The notes: a model not told the origin generated them from the letters alone. Shown: positions 1-13,978, numbered from the stretch's first letter. The stretch: DNA of 28,174 nucleotides from Paramecium octaurelia (GCA_905182995.1 CAJJDP010000173.1:28526-56699); one strand, 5' to 3'. Numbers and translations: made by a program.

Positions 1-3000
1 TATCAGTATAGTACTCAATAAAAGCGAAACAAAATATGAGTAGAGTTAATGCTCCTCATTTTCTATAAATCAGTTCTTATCTAATACATTTAAACCACAA
101 TTAGGCTTTTTCACTTTATGTAGACAATAGCAAAGGCCATCTTAGGTTTAACTTCTAAGTTCCCCAACTTATCATAAACTTCTATTTGAACATACTGTTT
201 TCTTATTCCTAAATTTAACTTAACTATAATAAGTATCTTTGATAAGTAATTTTTTTATTGTAAATCAGTAAAAGATATTTTGGTATTTTTTGTTGTTTAT
301 GTTAAAATTAGAATGAATCATTTAACCATATTAATAATTCAATTCCAGAATGTTATTCTGAATATAAAACATTCTGCTTGAATTAACATTATTGTCTCTT
401 AAATTTGTGGCAATTTTGTATAGATTCTAAAATTATATTAATAGATTTGGATTCACAAAATAATCTTAATTATTTATGCATAAATTCTTACGCCTAGAAA
501 TCTCTGAATCGCTTTAATAAATGTTTCTCTTAATATTCTTTATCAATTAGCCTTAAATGAATTACAATAAATTTTGTTTAAATTAATTTCTGGTTTTTAT
601 ATTTTTTTGGTATATGTTTAGATTATCTAAATTTTAATTCTACATCCAATCTCTAAAAAGGATCAAATTTAAGAATTAATAAGAAACAAATATCTATCGA
701 TTTTGGAGGTAAACTCAAAAAAATTTATCAGAACTGATTCTCCTAAATTAAATTGAGCCTTTGAAAATAAAATTAAGGCTTTCCTTACACTTGAGGTTAT
801 ACATAATAAAATAGAAATCTGGTTGGAAACTTAAAATGCTTCATTTTTACTATGTATTATTATAATATCATTTAAAAAATACCAATTTTATTCTAATAAT
901 TTCTTATCAAGCTAAAAATAAGCATTATCAAATGATATCTATGTATATTAATTTTGCCTGGAAAGATAAGAATTAATTCTTGCTAAACATTTTTTGATAT
1001 TTAAGAGTGAAAATAAATTATTTATGGAATTAAATGGTTTATTATTGAAGAAATTAATTATAAAAACATGTTGATTGTATATTCGGAAGTTACTTTTCAC
1101 CTTTAACAATCATTACTATAGTTTTATTAATAAAGAAAATATAAATTTATTATTTATTTAATAAAATCAAATAAAAATTCCTATTAAAGGGATAGAGTAA
1201 TTAGGGAACCTTGATAGATTAATTTATATTTCAGATGTCTATTGATTAGGAATGAAATGAAAATAGTTTTGCAATTTATTATAGCAGTGTTATCGCAAAT
1301 AAATATTTAGCACGAAATATCATGAACGAAAATCACTCGTAAAGGCTACACTAAAGATCACAATAATCAATACTTTAAAATAAAGCCATGAGTCAAAATT
1401 AAACCCTTATAATGTTTTTTCTATGTATTTTCAATTACAAATAATAAATAATGCAGATTATTCAGTTTATGTAAGGTATATTTATAATGTATAAAGCTAA
1501 AATCCTTTAATGAGGAATTTAATTTAGGCTCATATAATACAGACGGATTTAGGGAATGGCACATTTTTACGTATCTCAAATTTAGGAGGTTCGTAAAGTA
1601 ACCATAATCAAAGCCAGAAGAATTGAGTTCTAGGACCTGATCAGCAATTCATAATAATATTTAACTATACTGAAAATATTTCTAATCCTTTCAATATTTA
1701 TATCAGTTTTATTAATTTTAAGAGACTGCTAAAAATATTTAAGCATTCGTAATTGTAGCATTCATCTTGAAGACTTGAAAAGTAATCTAAGCAACAAAAG
1801 CTAATGATTAAACAGATTTGACTAAGGAGGCAAAGATAAAACAAAATGCCTAGATCTTTAATAGGATATTCAACCTAGCGTAGATGCACCTAAGAAGAAA
1901 TCTCTTGGTAAAGTTATTGGATGATAGAAATACATTTTAACTCTGATGAGTGTTTTAAACCTACTTTTCATGTTCTATCTTTCGATCAAAGTTGAGAAGG
2001 AGTCTTGGAATTTAAGATAACCCTTTATAGTGTTAAATAATGACTTGGCGACCTTATAACTTAATTGAATAACCAAAAACAACAATTATTACTGACTTTT
2101 GTCATTGATGGTTAGTTTCATCAATATTTAGTACTTTCCTTAATTTTTGGGTATTTTTATCTTAGGTAAATATCAACTGGTTGTATGTTGATCTTATTTA
2201 AAGAATTAGACTTAGGCATTTAGCTAATTAAAATTCAATCAATGTTTCTAAAATAAATTGGTCATTGATTAACAACTGTTGTACCATTATTTATTTACAA
2301 TTCTTCCCTATCTTACATACTTCAATAAATTGTAAAATTATTGCACTTGACAAAGAATTTAAATACTGAAATATATTGATGTGCTTTTTCTGCTGTATTT
2401 TTGTTTCAAATATGGAAAAAGTAAAATGATTCAAATATTTGTTTTGATAAGGAAAAAAAACTATTTTTGTATATACTATTAACCTAAGAATTTAGGATTA
2501 GATAATTATTATTAATAAGGGTGGGTTTTGTGACTCAATTTTCAGCATAATATAAAATATTTAGTTTAAATTGATGACATTAACTAAAAATTTCTTAAGA
2601 CTTTAAAATATTTAAGTAAACTAAATGATATTATCCAATATTCTAATTGGAATAATTTAATTATTATTTAATTGCTGCTTTATAATGATTCCAAATTTCT
2701 CTATACAAAGTTTTACTTTATAAACCCCTAAATTTCTCTCTTTTAGGTATGAAATTAAATTCAACTCAACTTTCAAAGCACAATTATAATTCAAGAAAAC
2801 CTCCAATTTTTTTGCTGAAAAGTTAATTATAAAGCAGTTTCCTTTACTCCAATTTTATACTATTTGCATTCCCGTTATTTAAATTATGGGCTACGGATGG
2901 CATATTATTCATCTATTTTAATGGTTTTACAATATTGATATTTGTTTAAAAACAATAAATCAAAATTAATATTTTGTCAAAATTTTTTCCCTACAGGTAT

Positions 3001-3654
3001 TGTTACTTTTCTTAGGTTGGTTGCTAAAGAAGATATCAAGCTATAGAGGATTTCCCCTTCTAGCTAAAAAAATGTCTTCAAATTTATTATTTCAAAAATA
3101 TCTTGTTATGAATTTGTAAAATTATCTAAAAGTCTGTTTTAGACAGAATTATTAAATTTTAAAACATAAATCTTTAAAATATATTAATAATAGAAATCAT
3201 GTATCATAAGTATAAATTGGTTTAGTATATTCACCGTGGCTATTTTATGACTCTAATTCTCATTCCAAATGTACACTCTATATATACCCCAAACATTTTA
3301 ATCTACACTAAAATTAGAGCAATAATCATCATATAAGATGAATCTTATATATTTACTGAAAAATTTGAATAGATGGATTAGTAATATTCCAAAGTTAATC
3401 CATTAACTCTAAATTAGTAACATTCAAAAGTAGGCCTTTAATAATAATTCAGGTTTTCACAACTATACTCAGTCCATATGTAAATTATTTTCCTGTCTTT
3501 TTCATTTACATTAACTTTTCGATAAAAAATCTTCCCTCCTTTTTTTTATAGTGAATAACATATTGTATTTCTTTTTTCTTCACTAATATTAAATCCCCAA
3601 ATTACCTCTAACTCCAAAATTATTTATTAATCTTATTATTATTTATAGATCAAT
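1..3654. other. A+T-rich region without a supported gene
   Basis: This is homogeneous A+T-rich sequence. The best coding-like stretch is a plus-strand frame at 1392-1640 (82 codons, ciliate code, no ATG), which could be an exon fragment but is not distinguishable from chance. No RNA gene, repeat array or mobile element was recognised. Confidence 0.5.
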
Positions 3655-4440
3655 ATATTTTGCTGAAGATTACCACCTTGGACTAGAAAGCTTGAATGAT
3701 ATGGCTTTAATGTACTTAGGGATATACAGAGGAAGCCTGCTCAAGTGCTTTTTTCTCAACCAAGACTCCGACCTTCACAAAATGTTGTTATATACGGTTG
3801 TAGGCCAGTGCTTAAACCAGTTTTAGTTTACATCCTTCAACAACACCTATGACACCACGATTTCGCCTAATGATCATCTTCTATAGGACCTCCTCCAAAT
3901 GCTGTACAACACCCAAACTGTGGATGCCCCTGTGTTACTGAGATGAGCCTCGAGATTTGGTTTGCTACCTTATAGTTTTAATAGTCAGAATTTATCGGAT
4001 CACTAATGAAAATTCTTTAATTTTAAATTGAAGCCATGTTAATTATTCTCGGATTCTTGCCATCTGAAACTTTGATCACATTGAATTCTCGATCACTTCA
4101 TGGACCTTCTCCGACTTTTAAGTTACTTAAAACACTCATTTTCCTGTCCCTTCCTTCTACCCCCTTACGATCTTTCATTGGCCGACTTCATATTTACCAT
4201 TCCTCACCTTTTCCTCCACTCACGGCAATTGCTTTTGTCCCAGTGATCTAGCACAGCAACATCCCCTGATCAGGGCAAGATTCCCTTGTTTTATTGTCCG
4301 ATCAACAGGTGAATTTAGTGTAAACCTTGCTATGTATGGGTCAGTTTTCCCAAGCTCATCACTTTTCTACCATCATGTCAAGGATCCTTAAATTCTCTCT
4401 CTGTTTTTCCATAGGGAAAAAATTAGAAGTTAATTTAATT
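3655..4440 (-). other. G+C-richer, coding-like island, probably minus strand; product unknown
   Basis: Composition rises sharply here compared with both flanks. The minus strand is purine-rich at first codon positions in places, mostly in the frame of ATG 4412-4410, and TAA/TAG would be Gln. That frame has its longest clean stretch at about 3842-4094 but is broken by several TGA codons. Other minus frames look better in parts, so a decayed gene, a spliced gene or a transposon relic are all possible. A 71-codon standard-code frame on the plus strand (4036-4251) is poor in charged residues and looks like an antisense shadow. Reading TGA as Trp does not clearly favour one frame. Mitochondrial or foreign origin is conceivable from composition alone. 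No family recognised. Confidence 0.4.
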
Positions 4441-4966
4441 TAGAGAAAAAAATATACTTTTTAAGTGGTTCTAATTATTCATGTTATCAATTTTAAAAAT
4501 AATCTCATTATTTACATGAATTTGGTGAGTTCCATCCATCCTTTTAGATCATTATATATTATTTCAGAAGTTAAGTAATACCTTTCCTTTCTCAATATAG
4601 CTTCCTATCAAATTTCTTATCTGATTCTATAAAACAATTTTACCTTAATTCTTTACATCATTGTATTTATTTAATTTTATAGGAGCATATTCACAAATTT
4701 TAAATAAATATCTTCCTTCTATAAACTTTGTACATTATCCATAAATGTGGATATATAGTTTTTGAACAAATAAGCATATTCATCTCAATGAAATAGGGTA
4801 CTATTAATGGTTTTATTTTCTTCATTTATAGCTGCATCACAGCTTGTGTTTAATAGGCATTCATATTCATTTGTTGTACAATTAATATATATTTATTCTT
4901 GATAAATTTTATTTTTCTAGAACTTTTCAATTTATTCTCTCTCAAGTTAGTCAATACATTTCTAAA

Positions 4967-5212
4967 TCAATTTCGATTGCTTCTTTATACAGGTTTAATT
5001 TGTTTAATAAATAGAAAATAATAATCATGTAGTACATCCGCCATCCTATTTCGCTGTTTAAGTTAGAAGGGTACCTTAGAATACTTTATCTGTTTCAAAC
5101 TCAAAGTAGATATTTTATCCAAACTTGTTCTATCTAACCAAAAGCTGATTTATTATAAACACATATTATTTACCTAATCTAAGCTGTACTTTTTCATATT
5201 TGTGCCCTGCAT
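4967..5212 (-). CDS. Candidate coding segment overlapping the end of the 5194-5451 frame
   Basis: ATG 5212-5210 opens 81 codons to TGA 4969-4967 on the minus strand, with several TAA/TAG codons. The translation is rich in Lys, Asp, Ser and Leu. Its start overlaps the preceding frame by 19 bases in another phase, as a frameshifted continuation would. Length alone is not significant in this composition. Unknown function. Confidence 0.18.
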
Positions 5213-5451
5213 TTGAAATCAGATTTCGTTTTTATGTAAATTTGAATATTCTGCATCTTGCCGTTTTTTCTACCCTACATTCCAATAACCAACAAATTAT
5301 TTATACATGCAATAGGACTTACATAGCTATTAGAATCACCTAATTCAACAATGTGCAATCCATCTGATATGTATAGTTGTGAAACAGTTTTTTAGTTTTT
5401 TATTTTCTAAATTATATCATAAACAAAGGCTATACATACTGAGCTCACTTA
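5194..5451 (-). CDS. Candidate coding segment, unknown product, no clear start
   Basis: An 85-codon TGA-free frame on the minus strand ends at TGA 5196-5194, with TAA/TAG as Gln. Hand-counted G at codon positions 1/2/3 is 20/14/12, a weak coding bias. The middle alternates short hydrophobic stretches with Gly and Asp, as in beta-rich repeat proteins, but no motif is firm. There is no convincing ATG, so it would be an internal exon or a fragment. The frame at 5212-4967 overlaps its end and could continue it after a one-base shift. Confidence 0.22.
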
Positions 5452-5747
5452 TCAGGATCTGGTTTTCCCAAAATATGCTCAATTATTTATTAAAGTTAAC
5501 TCTTAAGAACTGAATAAGGATAGCTATTACTATGGTTATGTACTTTGCAGTTTCATAAGGAAAATTTATTGAGTTAAACAGTATCAACCTAATTTATACA
5601 AAACATTAAGAGCTTAGAATTATCAAATCAGTATTTAAGAAATTACTTAGAGTATTCTAAAGGAAGAATAAGGAGAGCATTATTATAAAATTAATTGGAT
5701 TCTTTGAGCAGATATCTATACTTCTTTTTAAAGAGTTTGGTGAAAAT

Positions 5748-6122
5748 TCAATAGAAAAACATCAAAAGATAGAATTCAATACTATCAGGTTTATTTACCA
5801 GAATCTTTCTTTTTCTTTGCCCAACCGTAAACTGTAATGTAGCCCCACATTCAAATTCATTAAATTTGTTTTATAATTCATTAGGTTATTATTCAACAAA
5901 CCATTGACTTCATAATACCTCCATAAATATTATTTACTTCCAGTCATATGATTACAAATTTAACTTTTGAGAGGTATTATCTATTTTAATCTCCTTATTC
6001 AGGGCTAAATTCATGACCTTCATAATTGCACATGAAACATCCTTGCATAAGGAAAGTTGCCATATACCATCTACAATCTATTTGCTCATTCTAATTTCTA
6101 CTTCCTTCAATCTCTTATCAAT
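5748..6122 (-). CDS. Candidate coding segment, unknown product, interrupted by one TGA
   Basis: One minus-strand frame runs from 6122 to TGA 5750-5748 with a single internal TGA at 5912-5910 after 70 codons. TAA/TAG would be Gln. Hand-counted G at positions 1/2/3 is 29/17/28, so position 1 exceeds position 2 but not position 3. The first part is rich in Lys and Glu and could be helical. A GTAAAT near the end could be a splice donor. It has the same orientation as the frames at 4967-5451 and the island at 3655-4440, so all might be exons of one gene, but no splice chain could be proved. Confidence 0.2.
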
Positions 6123-6125
6123 TCA

Positions 6126-9100
6126 ACAGGCAAGTATTGTTGCTTTAAAGAATTAGCTTTCTTGATAATTAGAGCAGTCTTTAAACTATAAAAAACTTTT
6201 TGTAATATGAATTTTCGTTCATAATTACGTTTAGAAGATTTTCTTTTTCCTCTTTGCAATTATCCTTGCTAAATTAATTCATATGTTTTTATTTCGCCCT
6301 TTTTTCTATACAAGTGTTAAGAATTTTATTGAATCTTGTCCTGTTTGCTCCTAAGAGTTCAACTAGCATTATTGAATAGCAATAGGAAAATATCAAAAAC
6401 ACAAATGATTGGGTTCAGATATTATATAGGAAGAACAGTTTTGTGAAATGGAGATACTAGGAGTTAATCTTAGAAAATATTTGATTAAAAGAATGAGTGT
6501 TTGAAAGAGAATATAACCTAGAAGTAGGAATCCATTGATGATAAAATGATTGGATTAAATATTCAAGGAATAGCTCTATACTTAAAAAGCAATGAGAATA
6601 TTTATTTTGTAAGAATAAAATGATAAGATAAAAAATTTATGTACTTAATAAAATATTAGAATTTATAGTTTTTCTTAATTTTGAATTGATCTTTTTTCTC
6701 ATCAATCAAATCAATATTCAATAACTATTGAAATTAGAATAATGCTCAAGTAATTCGAGTAGGATAGTTAAAATTAGCCTACTATAATTATTTTTATCAT
6801 TGAAATATAGAGCTAAGATTATTGAAAAAATATTGATATTAACCAGAATATAAGTAGAGTATCTTAAATAAAAAGGTGTAGATCATCAATTCAGCATAAA
6901 GTTTGACTCAAAATTATTCTGTAATTAAAAACACAAAATCTTTCGATTATACTTATTTTCATAAATGCTTCAGTATTCTAAAGTATAAGATATAGACTTA
7001 ATCTATTATATTAGACTCTCAAACTTAAACTTGCCATTATTCTTGGCATTTAACACTTGTTACAAAGATTTACACCTACACCTATTTTTAAAATGTCCTA
7101 AACTCCCTCCTAATTTTTAAACTGCAGTAAGCAAGTAATTATAAAAAATTGAAATGATGAATATCATTATTGGGTAATTTTTTAATTCAGAATATGATTT
7201 GTTTTTAATTGTTGCTATGATACAACCAGATAGAAGGTATGTTGCAAATGCTAAATATAATTATGCGAAATGTAAGAGAAGGATTTGCAGGAAATCATAG
7301 AATTCAATTTTTTTTTTTAGATAAAATTATGAGAATAAAGTAGACCTTTTGAAGAGTATTTCATCATTCAAAGTGCTTATTAATTTTAGAGTTCTAGATA
7401 GAACGACTTCAGTTGGTTGTGCTGCAATTAGAATAAAGAATATTAAAAACCACCAGTGTTACTCATCTTCCTTTTTTTATCAAATCTGATTATCTTGAAT
7501 AATGCAGTTCAAGAAGTCAACCCTAATCTCTTGGAAAAAATACACCTAAGAAATGTAATATTCTGTAAAAGTATAACTGATAATGAAAAAGATATAACTA
7601 TGGTACAGCTACTATCACTTTATCCATTATGCTAGAGCCTCTCCTACTTAAATTATAATCTAAATATATATAATTTTTTTTTTTTTTATATCTGCATAGA
7701 TTAATTAGGTTTTATTTGATATGTCTAGCAGAATAACAGAAACTTAGCCTCCAAGATAAAACTCAAGCATGGTTAATCCTTTTATTCAATTCGATCATTT
7801 TTATTCATTTATTTAAAGTGACATTTACAACAAAAAATTAATTTTCTGAGGAGAATGAATTAAATTATAGGAAATAAATTTGCATTATAAAGAATTAATT
7901 TTATAATTTTCGTTTTTTCTTTGGAGTTTCAATAAAATTTAAAGAAATATGTCCCTGCATATTAATTTCTTGCGTTCATTATCAGATAGTTGAAATAGAT
8001 AGTAAAATACTCTACTCTACTTCACAGAAATGGCTTTATAGAATTATTCTCGAGCAGAAATAGTCTTTCTCTAGGATCTCAGTTTAATATTCTAAATTAA
8101 GGGTTCCAAATATGTCTACATTTGTGAAAATTTTGTAAAAAGTTAATTTAATTTTAATGTAATTTCTCGTATGTGCCTTGATCTACAAAAAGGCTCATAC
8201 AGGCTTTAATATATATTAGAGGACTTCAAAATAATTGTAATATTAACAATATATACAAAGAATTTTCAGGTGGTTCAACCCTATATATAAAATTGAATAA
8301 AAAACTAATTAGAATTAGATTATGTTTCAAATAATAAAAGAAGACAACTCTATTATGTCAGATCTTAATAACTCTCATATATTATTATGAGTTAACTATA
8401 TTGTTACAAATTTTTTGATATTTAATTATCAAATTTTAAATTTAATAATCTATTTATCTAAATAATAAATTTATATTTTAGAATGATAAAGAGGAAAGTA
8501 TATCAAGAAGTTTCATTTAATTATTTTTAACTTATACTAAATTCTAATTATTGAATGCTTAACAATCATACAAAGAAGTGATATTAATTACGATCAGAAT
8601 TCCGATTGATATTACTTTTGAATTTATTTTTTAATGATTATCCTGTGATATTGGGACTTGAATCATTATTAGTCATTTTCATCACATTATTTTATGTTTC
8701 TCTGTCCCTCATCATTTAGAAAGTTTGAAAAATAAGTTTATATTCACATGATCTATATAGGAGGCAGGGTTATAGCAATCCATAATGTGATTATGTGGAT
8801 TGACTTCTTCTTTTTGCCCTACTTGAATCCTCCACCCACAGCTTGTTACTTTGAATAAAAAGAATAGATTTAATAGAGGTATTCAATTGTGTTTGAGCCT
8901 TTTGGATTTTTTAATCCTATGTTCGATTTGAAATTCATTAGAAACATTAATTGTGGCTTTATATCTATTCAATAGAATGGGTCTTTAATGTCAGAGGTTT
9001 TTTTCACTGAAGCAAATTGGATAGAATGATAGTTCCAGCTCTCATCATCATGAAGCAATGTTTATCCTTGGCCGTTATACATTTTTTGGTTAATATCGAA

Positions 9101-12100
9101 TTTGATTAGTATAATTTATTGGAGTTGTGGGGAGAGATGACTAACTTTTGGTATCATATTATTTTTATGCTTTATTTTAATTATTCATTGATTAATCTTC
9201 TTTTATTAGATATAATTGTTTAGGATGCTAAGATTATATATACTTTATTTAAATCCAATCTTGCAGGATTCATTTGAAGTGGATTCCATAAAACTGACTA
9301 CTATCATATTTCAGGATCATCATATATTTTTCTAAGAGTAGTATTAAATTGAAAATTATAGAACTAAATTCTTTTTAAATAATTCAAAATATTTTGACAT
9401 CTTAATCAAAAACAATACTATTTAATTATTTCAGATATGGTTGCACTTAATGAATAATATTCAATATAAAAAAATATTACCTGATAGTATTGCATTCATC
9501 AAAGTGTCTATCTACAGTAAAGAATTTATTTTTTATCAAATTATATAACTAAAAACTAATATGAAGGTTTGATCAATTTTATTTAGGAATTGGTTAATCT
9601 AAACTAACATAATAATTGAAAATTTGTATTTGATACTTGCTGAAGCACATGTATTTCAACAAACATTACTATGAAATATTGTAATATCCTTATAAATGAA
9701 TTACAATAACAGAAACATATCAGTTAATTGCAATATTTGCTTATTGAAATTTTTATCAAGTAAATTGGAGAATGTCAATAGCCTTACATAAGTCAATTAT
9801 GATTCTCAATAAATTAAATAGTATTTACAACTTCGAATTTAAATTTACAAAAAAATTTACCAGCTATGTAGTCCGTATTTCATCTTAAGTGATGGTTTTT
9901 AGAATATTCTGTCATTGTTAATTCATTTAGACAATTGCAATAATAAGTTAATTGTCATCGATTTTAATCATAATATTATCAAAGCTGTCCAATAAATACA
10001 ATTTTGAAATAGATATAGTTGTATTAATTTCACATTTCATTATGAATTTTTAAAACTAGCCAACTTTTGGGGTAGCCTTTTCATTGTAATGATTAATAAA
10101 TTAAGAAAGTTAATTGCAAAAAAAAATGGAACCAGATACTACTACAAATACTTCATTTTGAAATGGATTAGTTCAATATCAATTATAATTCTAGAGAAAT
10201 CCTTCCTTATTTTGGGCAAATTGTCGACTATTATTTTGGCTATTTTGCTTTAACAGTTTAATCTAAAATCAATAGAGTTGCCATATTAAAAAAAGACTAT
10301 TCTTAGAACTTTACAATAAGACTTGGTTTCCAAAAAAAATAAAGGATGAACCTGAAAAGCTAATCTGTTGCTTGAATATTGCTGCTCATTAATTAAATCC
10401 ATGTTATTGGAAATAATGGAAGTTGGAAATGCTTGCTTTTTTTTTGGGATATGTGTAAAATTGGAAGCTATTATCATGTGTTTATTATTGATTAAATAAT
10501 GCATCAATGTTATCTTATTCGATAAAATAAGAGTAGATGATCCGATTAATAGAATGAATATAAATTAAATAAGCTTCATCTAGAAAGTTTAGACCTTGCT
10601 AATAATTATTAGAAAATTCAAAGAGAGAACAGTTTGAATTGTAAATTAGATTACATAAAATATATAGGCAGAATTTAAAGCTTTTATGATTAAATCTGGC
10701 TATATTTAAATCTGTAGGCTTAATCTCTTACAAAATGTCTATTAGGTTCTCTATTACTGGGAAACAACGCACCCGAAAGTACAATTAAAAATTGATCTTT
10801 TGAATTGCTTTCAGATTAAAATGACAATTGATATTAAAGAAAAATGGTAGCATAGCTGAATTATTGATAAAATTAAATAGAAAATTTATTAGTCACTTTA
10901 GCGCAAAAAGTCTCTCAAATGAGAATAAATATAACTAAATTTAATAATTAAATTGATTCAATCAACCAAAATTTTCTACATATCAAGTGGCCTAAACTAA
11001 ATTTCGATAAAAGTAATTTCATCGGGATTAAATAATTTACAATGAATTTAAGATCATTGCAACTACTTAAACCAATCTTTTACTGAATGTAATTGAATTC
11101 CAATTTACTGGAGTTAGTGATTTTGTATAAATCTGTTGTTCTCATACTTTAGATTTATAAAAATCTTGTGCATGTTTAGGAATCAGAGTTATCAATAACT
11201 GTCCATTTAATATAGAGAATTTAAGAATCAAAATATTATTAGATAAAAATTCTTTTTATCCAAAATAATTATAAATTAATTGAAGAGTTACAATGTAATT
11301 AAGAAAATATAATTATTTTATGTAGTTAAAGTAAATCCAAAGCTCTTTATTCGTTTTCTAATATTGCAAGATATTAAAATGAATCTTTATAATAATTTGC
11401 TATCAGACCATATAACATCAAAATTAGGTTTGTTGGAAGTATAATTTATATGCTATCTCAATTAAATATCATAAGAGCTACATAGAAAGTTTTTAGAGAA
11501 AATTCATAAATTTCTATTTGAAATATCAGATGGGTTATTATATATAGTATTAAGAAGCATATATATAGAGGTTATATGTATCGTCTTTTTATAAATAAGG
11601 TAATATAAATATCTAATAGCCCTTCTATTATATAGATTTTAATTATTGCTTAAATAAGAACAATATTAAATTTATTTGATTTAAAATAAAAAAAAATATG
11701 GAATCGGAACTGATTCTCTACTCATTTAATGTTTACGAATAAGAAGAAATGCCCAATAAATTCTTATCATCTCGAATTGATTGAAAACCTTTATTCTTAA
11801 CAATTATTTATTAAGATAGTCGAAATCATCTAATATATATTATTTAATTAATTAAATTTAAAACAATTTTGATACTGTTATTATTATTGATATTTCATTT
11901 TTGTTAATCTGATTTTTTGTATGATTGTTATAAATACAATATTCTGCTGCCAAAAATGATGATTTTGAAAAGGATTTGACACAAATTACTTAATGACTAG
12001 CTGCAAAACTAACTCCATCTGAAGAAATTAAGGATCTGTGTTCTATCGTTTATTTTATTATTAGTGCAAAGTTTTTGACTCTATTCTATTAAAGTTATCC

Positions 12101-12610
12101 TTTATTAATTCAGGAGACCAAAAAAAAGGAGAGAGACCAATATCTTCATAATAAGAAGTGAACAACTCAAAGGATTTTCATCTGCTATAACCCAGTATTT
12201 TGAAATCTAGAAAATTCCATTTAGTTTTTGTAATTGGGTACTCTTCTGATTTAATCATTTCAAATTTAAAGTATTTATTATATAAATTAAACACCAACCA
12301 AATAAAATAAAAGGTACTCATCTGATAATTAGAATATCTGATTTGCCCTATCTAGCGATTTACTCAAAACACATATCTTATTAAAATGTTATATGTTCAG
12401 AATTTATACTTTATCAGAATGGCTTAAAGCAAGGCATAAATCATTAGTGAGAAAATAGGCTTTGACTGAGAATTATAAATTGTTTTGCCATTTTCTTGTA
12501 AATTATCTATTTCTTATAACCAAACTCTCTTTGCTTCATTTTTCAAAATTAAATGATATTATAACATGATATTAAACAAAACAAGTATTTTATATCTATA
12601 GATACTTAAA
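6126..12610. other. A+T-rich region without a supported gene
   Basis: No gene can be supported. The segment 8649-9029 (plus, ATG at 8748) is slightly richer in G+C and open in the ciliate code, but its G content by codon position (about 23/16/24) is not decisive. A minus-strand 73-codon standard-code frame at 10286-10507 is rich in Ile, Asn and Ser and looks like chance. Long A and T runs are common, including T14 at 7674-7687. Confidence 0.5.
7674..7687. repeat. T14 homopolymer tract
   Basis: Fourteen consecutive T residues, preceded by a TA-rich stretch. Such tracts are frequent in A+T-rich non-coding DNA, and their length is prone to sequencing error. Confidence 0.85.
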
Positions 12611-13977
12611 TAAAATCAAGTTTTATACTATTGAATTCTTTGATATTTTATTAATTATTAATGTTAATTGGTTTAATGTTATTTATAACAACCACTTTTA
12701 GAGTTATATCATCAGGCATATAGTGCTACACAACGAAATATTATTAAAGATAGCTTCAAAAATTATTAAAAAGTATTATCCTCTTCTCATTTATAGTTTT
12801 TAAAATCATAGAATTTGTTTGTAATTTTCTTTTTTTTTCTATCTCTTGTAAATTCTATTCTTACTCAGAGATACTGATGGAATGGATAGGGCAGTTAATT
12901 CATCTATGATGTAAACAAACAATAAATTCTATTTTATTGCTTAACAATATCTAACAACCAGATTAAAAAAATACTTTGCTTCAGGTGTTTTTATAGGTAG
13001 AATTTTATTTTCAGATATTTTAAAAAAATTGCCGTTAAATATTAATTTTAATCTTATATTTATTTAATAATATCTTTTTCTTTTGGGGGCATCTTATTTA
13101 GTGTTGTTTCGCTAAAGTAGTAGTGATAAAATAAGGTTTTACTAAAATTAAACTTAAATAAGACAAATTTCATCCATAAAAACTCTTAGTGGCTAACTGA
13201 AAGGTGGGGATAAAATTTATTTTATAGAAATCTAATGCTATATAATGCTTTAGTTGATAATTTTTTATAATTTGAACTTATTTTAGCCATTGATTGGAAA
13301 TTTAAGCATAACTCTAATATGTCATTCTTATTAGGAACAGATGTTTAATATAACCCACTTTAATTTGGTTTAGTTCTATACTTCTAAATACAGATTCGTT
13401 TCATAGAAAAAATAATACAATCATAAACTTTATTTACGTAGGGATTATATGGAAAGGCATATGAAAATTAATGTTGAAGAATCTTGGTCAAGATTAATTG
13501 CCTTTCTTATTGGAATTAAGCATAGCCTCTTTATCAGTACAGTTCCTTCAAAGTTTCTTTAATTTGATTTTCATAAGTTTATATAGCTCTTTATCCTAAC
13601 CTCTTACTATATTATCTTATAACTTAATTAATCCCTTTCCCAGTTGATGATCATTAATTATTATCAAATGATGTTCTAAAAATATTTTTATCTATCATGA
13701 TATATATAAATTTTGATTTTAAATTGAAATATTTTTCAACTTATTTTTGATATTATCAATCCCTTAGATCCTGATCCTCTAGTAATTCAGTCTTTCTTAT
13801 AAGATTACGTTAAACTTTGATCAAGCGAAAAAGTCAGAGTTATAATTACTCAGTTTTTTTATTGAACAATAATAGAGATTTTTAGATAATTAAAGTAAGA
13901 ATACTATATTTTATTTCTAGTTCATTATTAGATCTCGATTTCTTTGGCGCTATGATCTTCAATCTTTTATTTAAGAA
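12611..13977 (+). repeat. 1367-bp direct repeat, copy A
   Basis: This segment recurs at 13979-15345 with an offset of 1368 and no difference seen wherever I compared it line by line. It ends directly against a single N. The unit is A+T-rich. It contains a TGA-free frame in the ciliate code (12570-13700, beginning before the repeat), but G is not enriched at the first codon position there, so I do not call a gene. Confidence 0.95.
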
Positions 13978-13978
13978 N
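13978..13978. other. Single N at the repeat junction
   Basis: The N lies exactly between the two copies. A contig ending in copy A joined by one N to a contig beginning with copy B is the signature of an overlap that was not merged during scaffolding. Confidence 0.9.

Noticed and set aside
4201..4245. Minus-strand GCCGTGAG...GGAAAAGGTGA resembling a conserved large-subunit rRNA segment
   Set aside because: Spacing and the surrounding conserved blocks do not match, and no other rRNA landmarks were found in the island.
4036..4251. 71-codon standard-code frame on the plus strand
   Set aside because: Its translation has few charged residues and is dominated by Leu, Ser, Pro and Phe. The opposite strand is purine-rich and more gene-like, so this is probably an antisense shadow of the G+C-rich island.
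8260..8285. GGTTCAACCC resembling a tRNA T-arm
   Set aside because: No acceptor, D or anticodon arms could be folded upstream.
8649..9029. Plus-strand frame with a Leu-Pro-Tyr/Asn-Pro stretch recalling Tc1/mariner transposases
   Set aside because: The order and spacing do not match the transposase DDE motif, no terminal inverted repeats were found, and codon-position bias is absent.
10286..10507. 73-codon standard-code frame on the minus strand
   Set aside because: No motif, no neighbours, Ile/Asn/Ser-rich in A+T-rich DNA, and the host does not use the standard code.
12570..13700. 376-codon TGA-free frame across the repeat, with a stretch loosely like the N-lobe of HECT ubiquitin ligases
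   Set aside because: Hand-counted G is about equal at all three codon positions, frames this long occur by chance when TGA is rare, and the HECT resemblance covers only a few residues without the catalytic Cys region.
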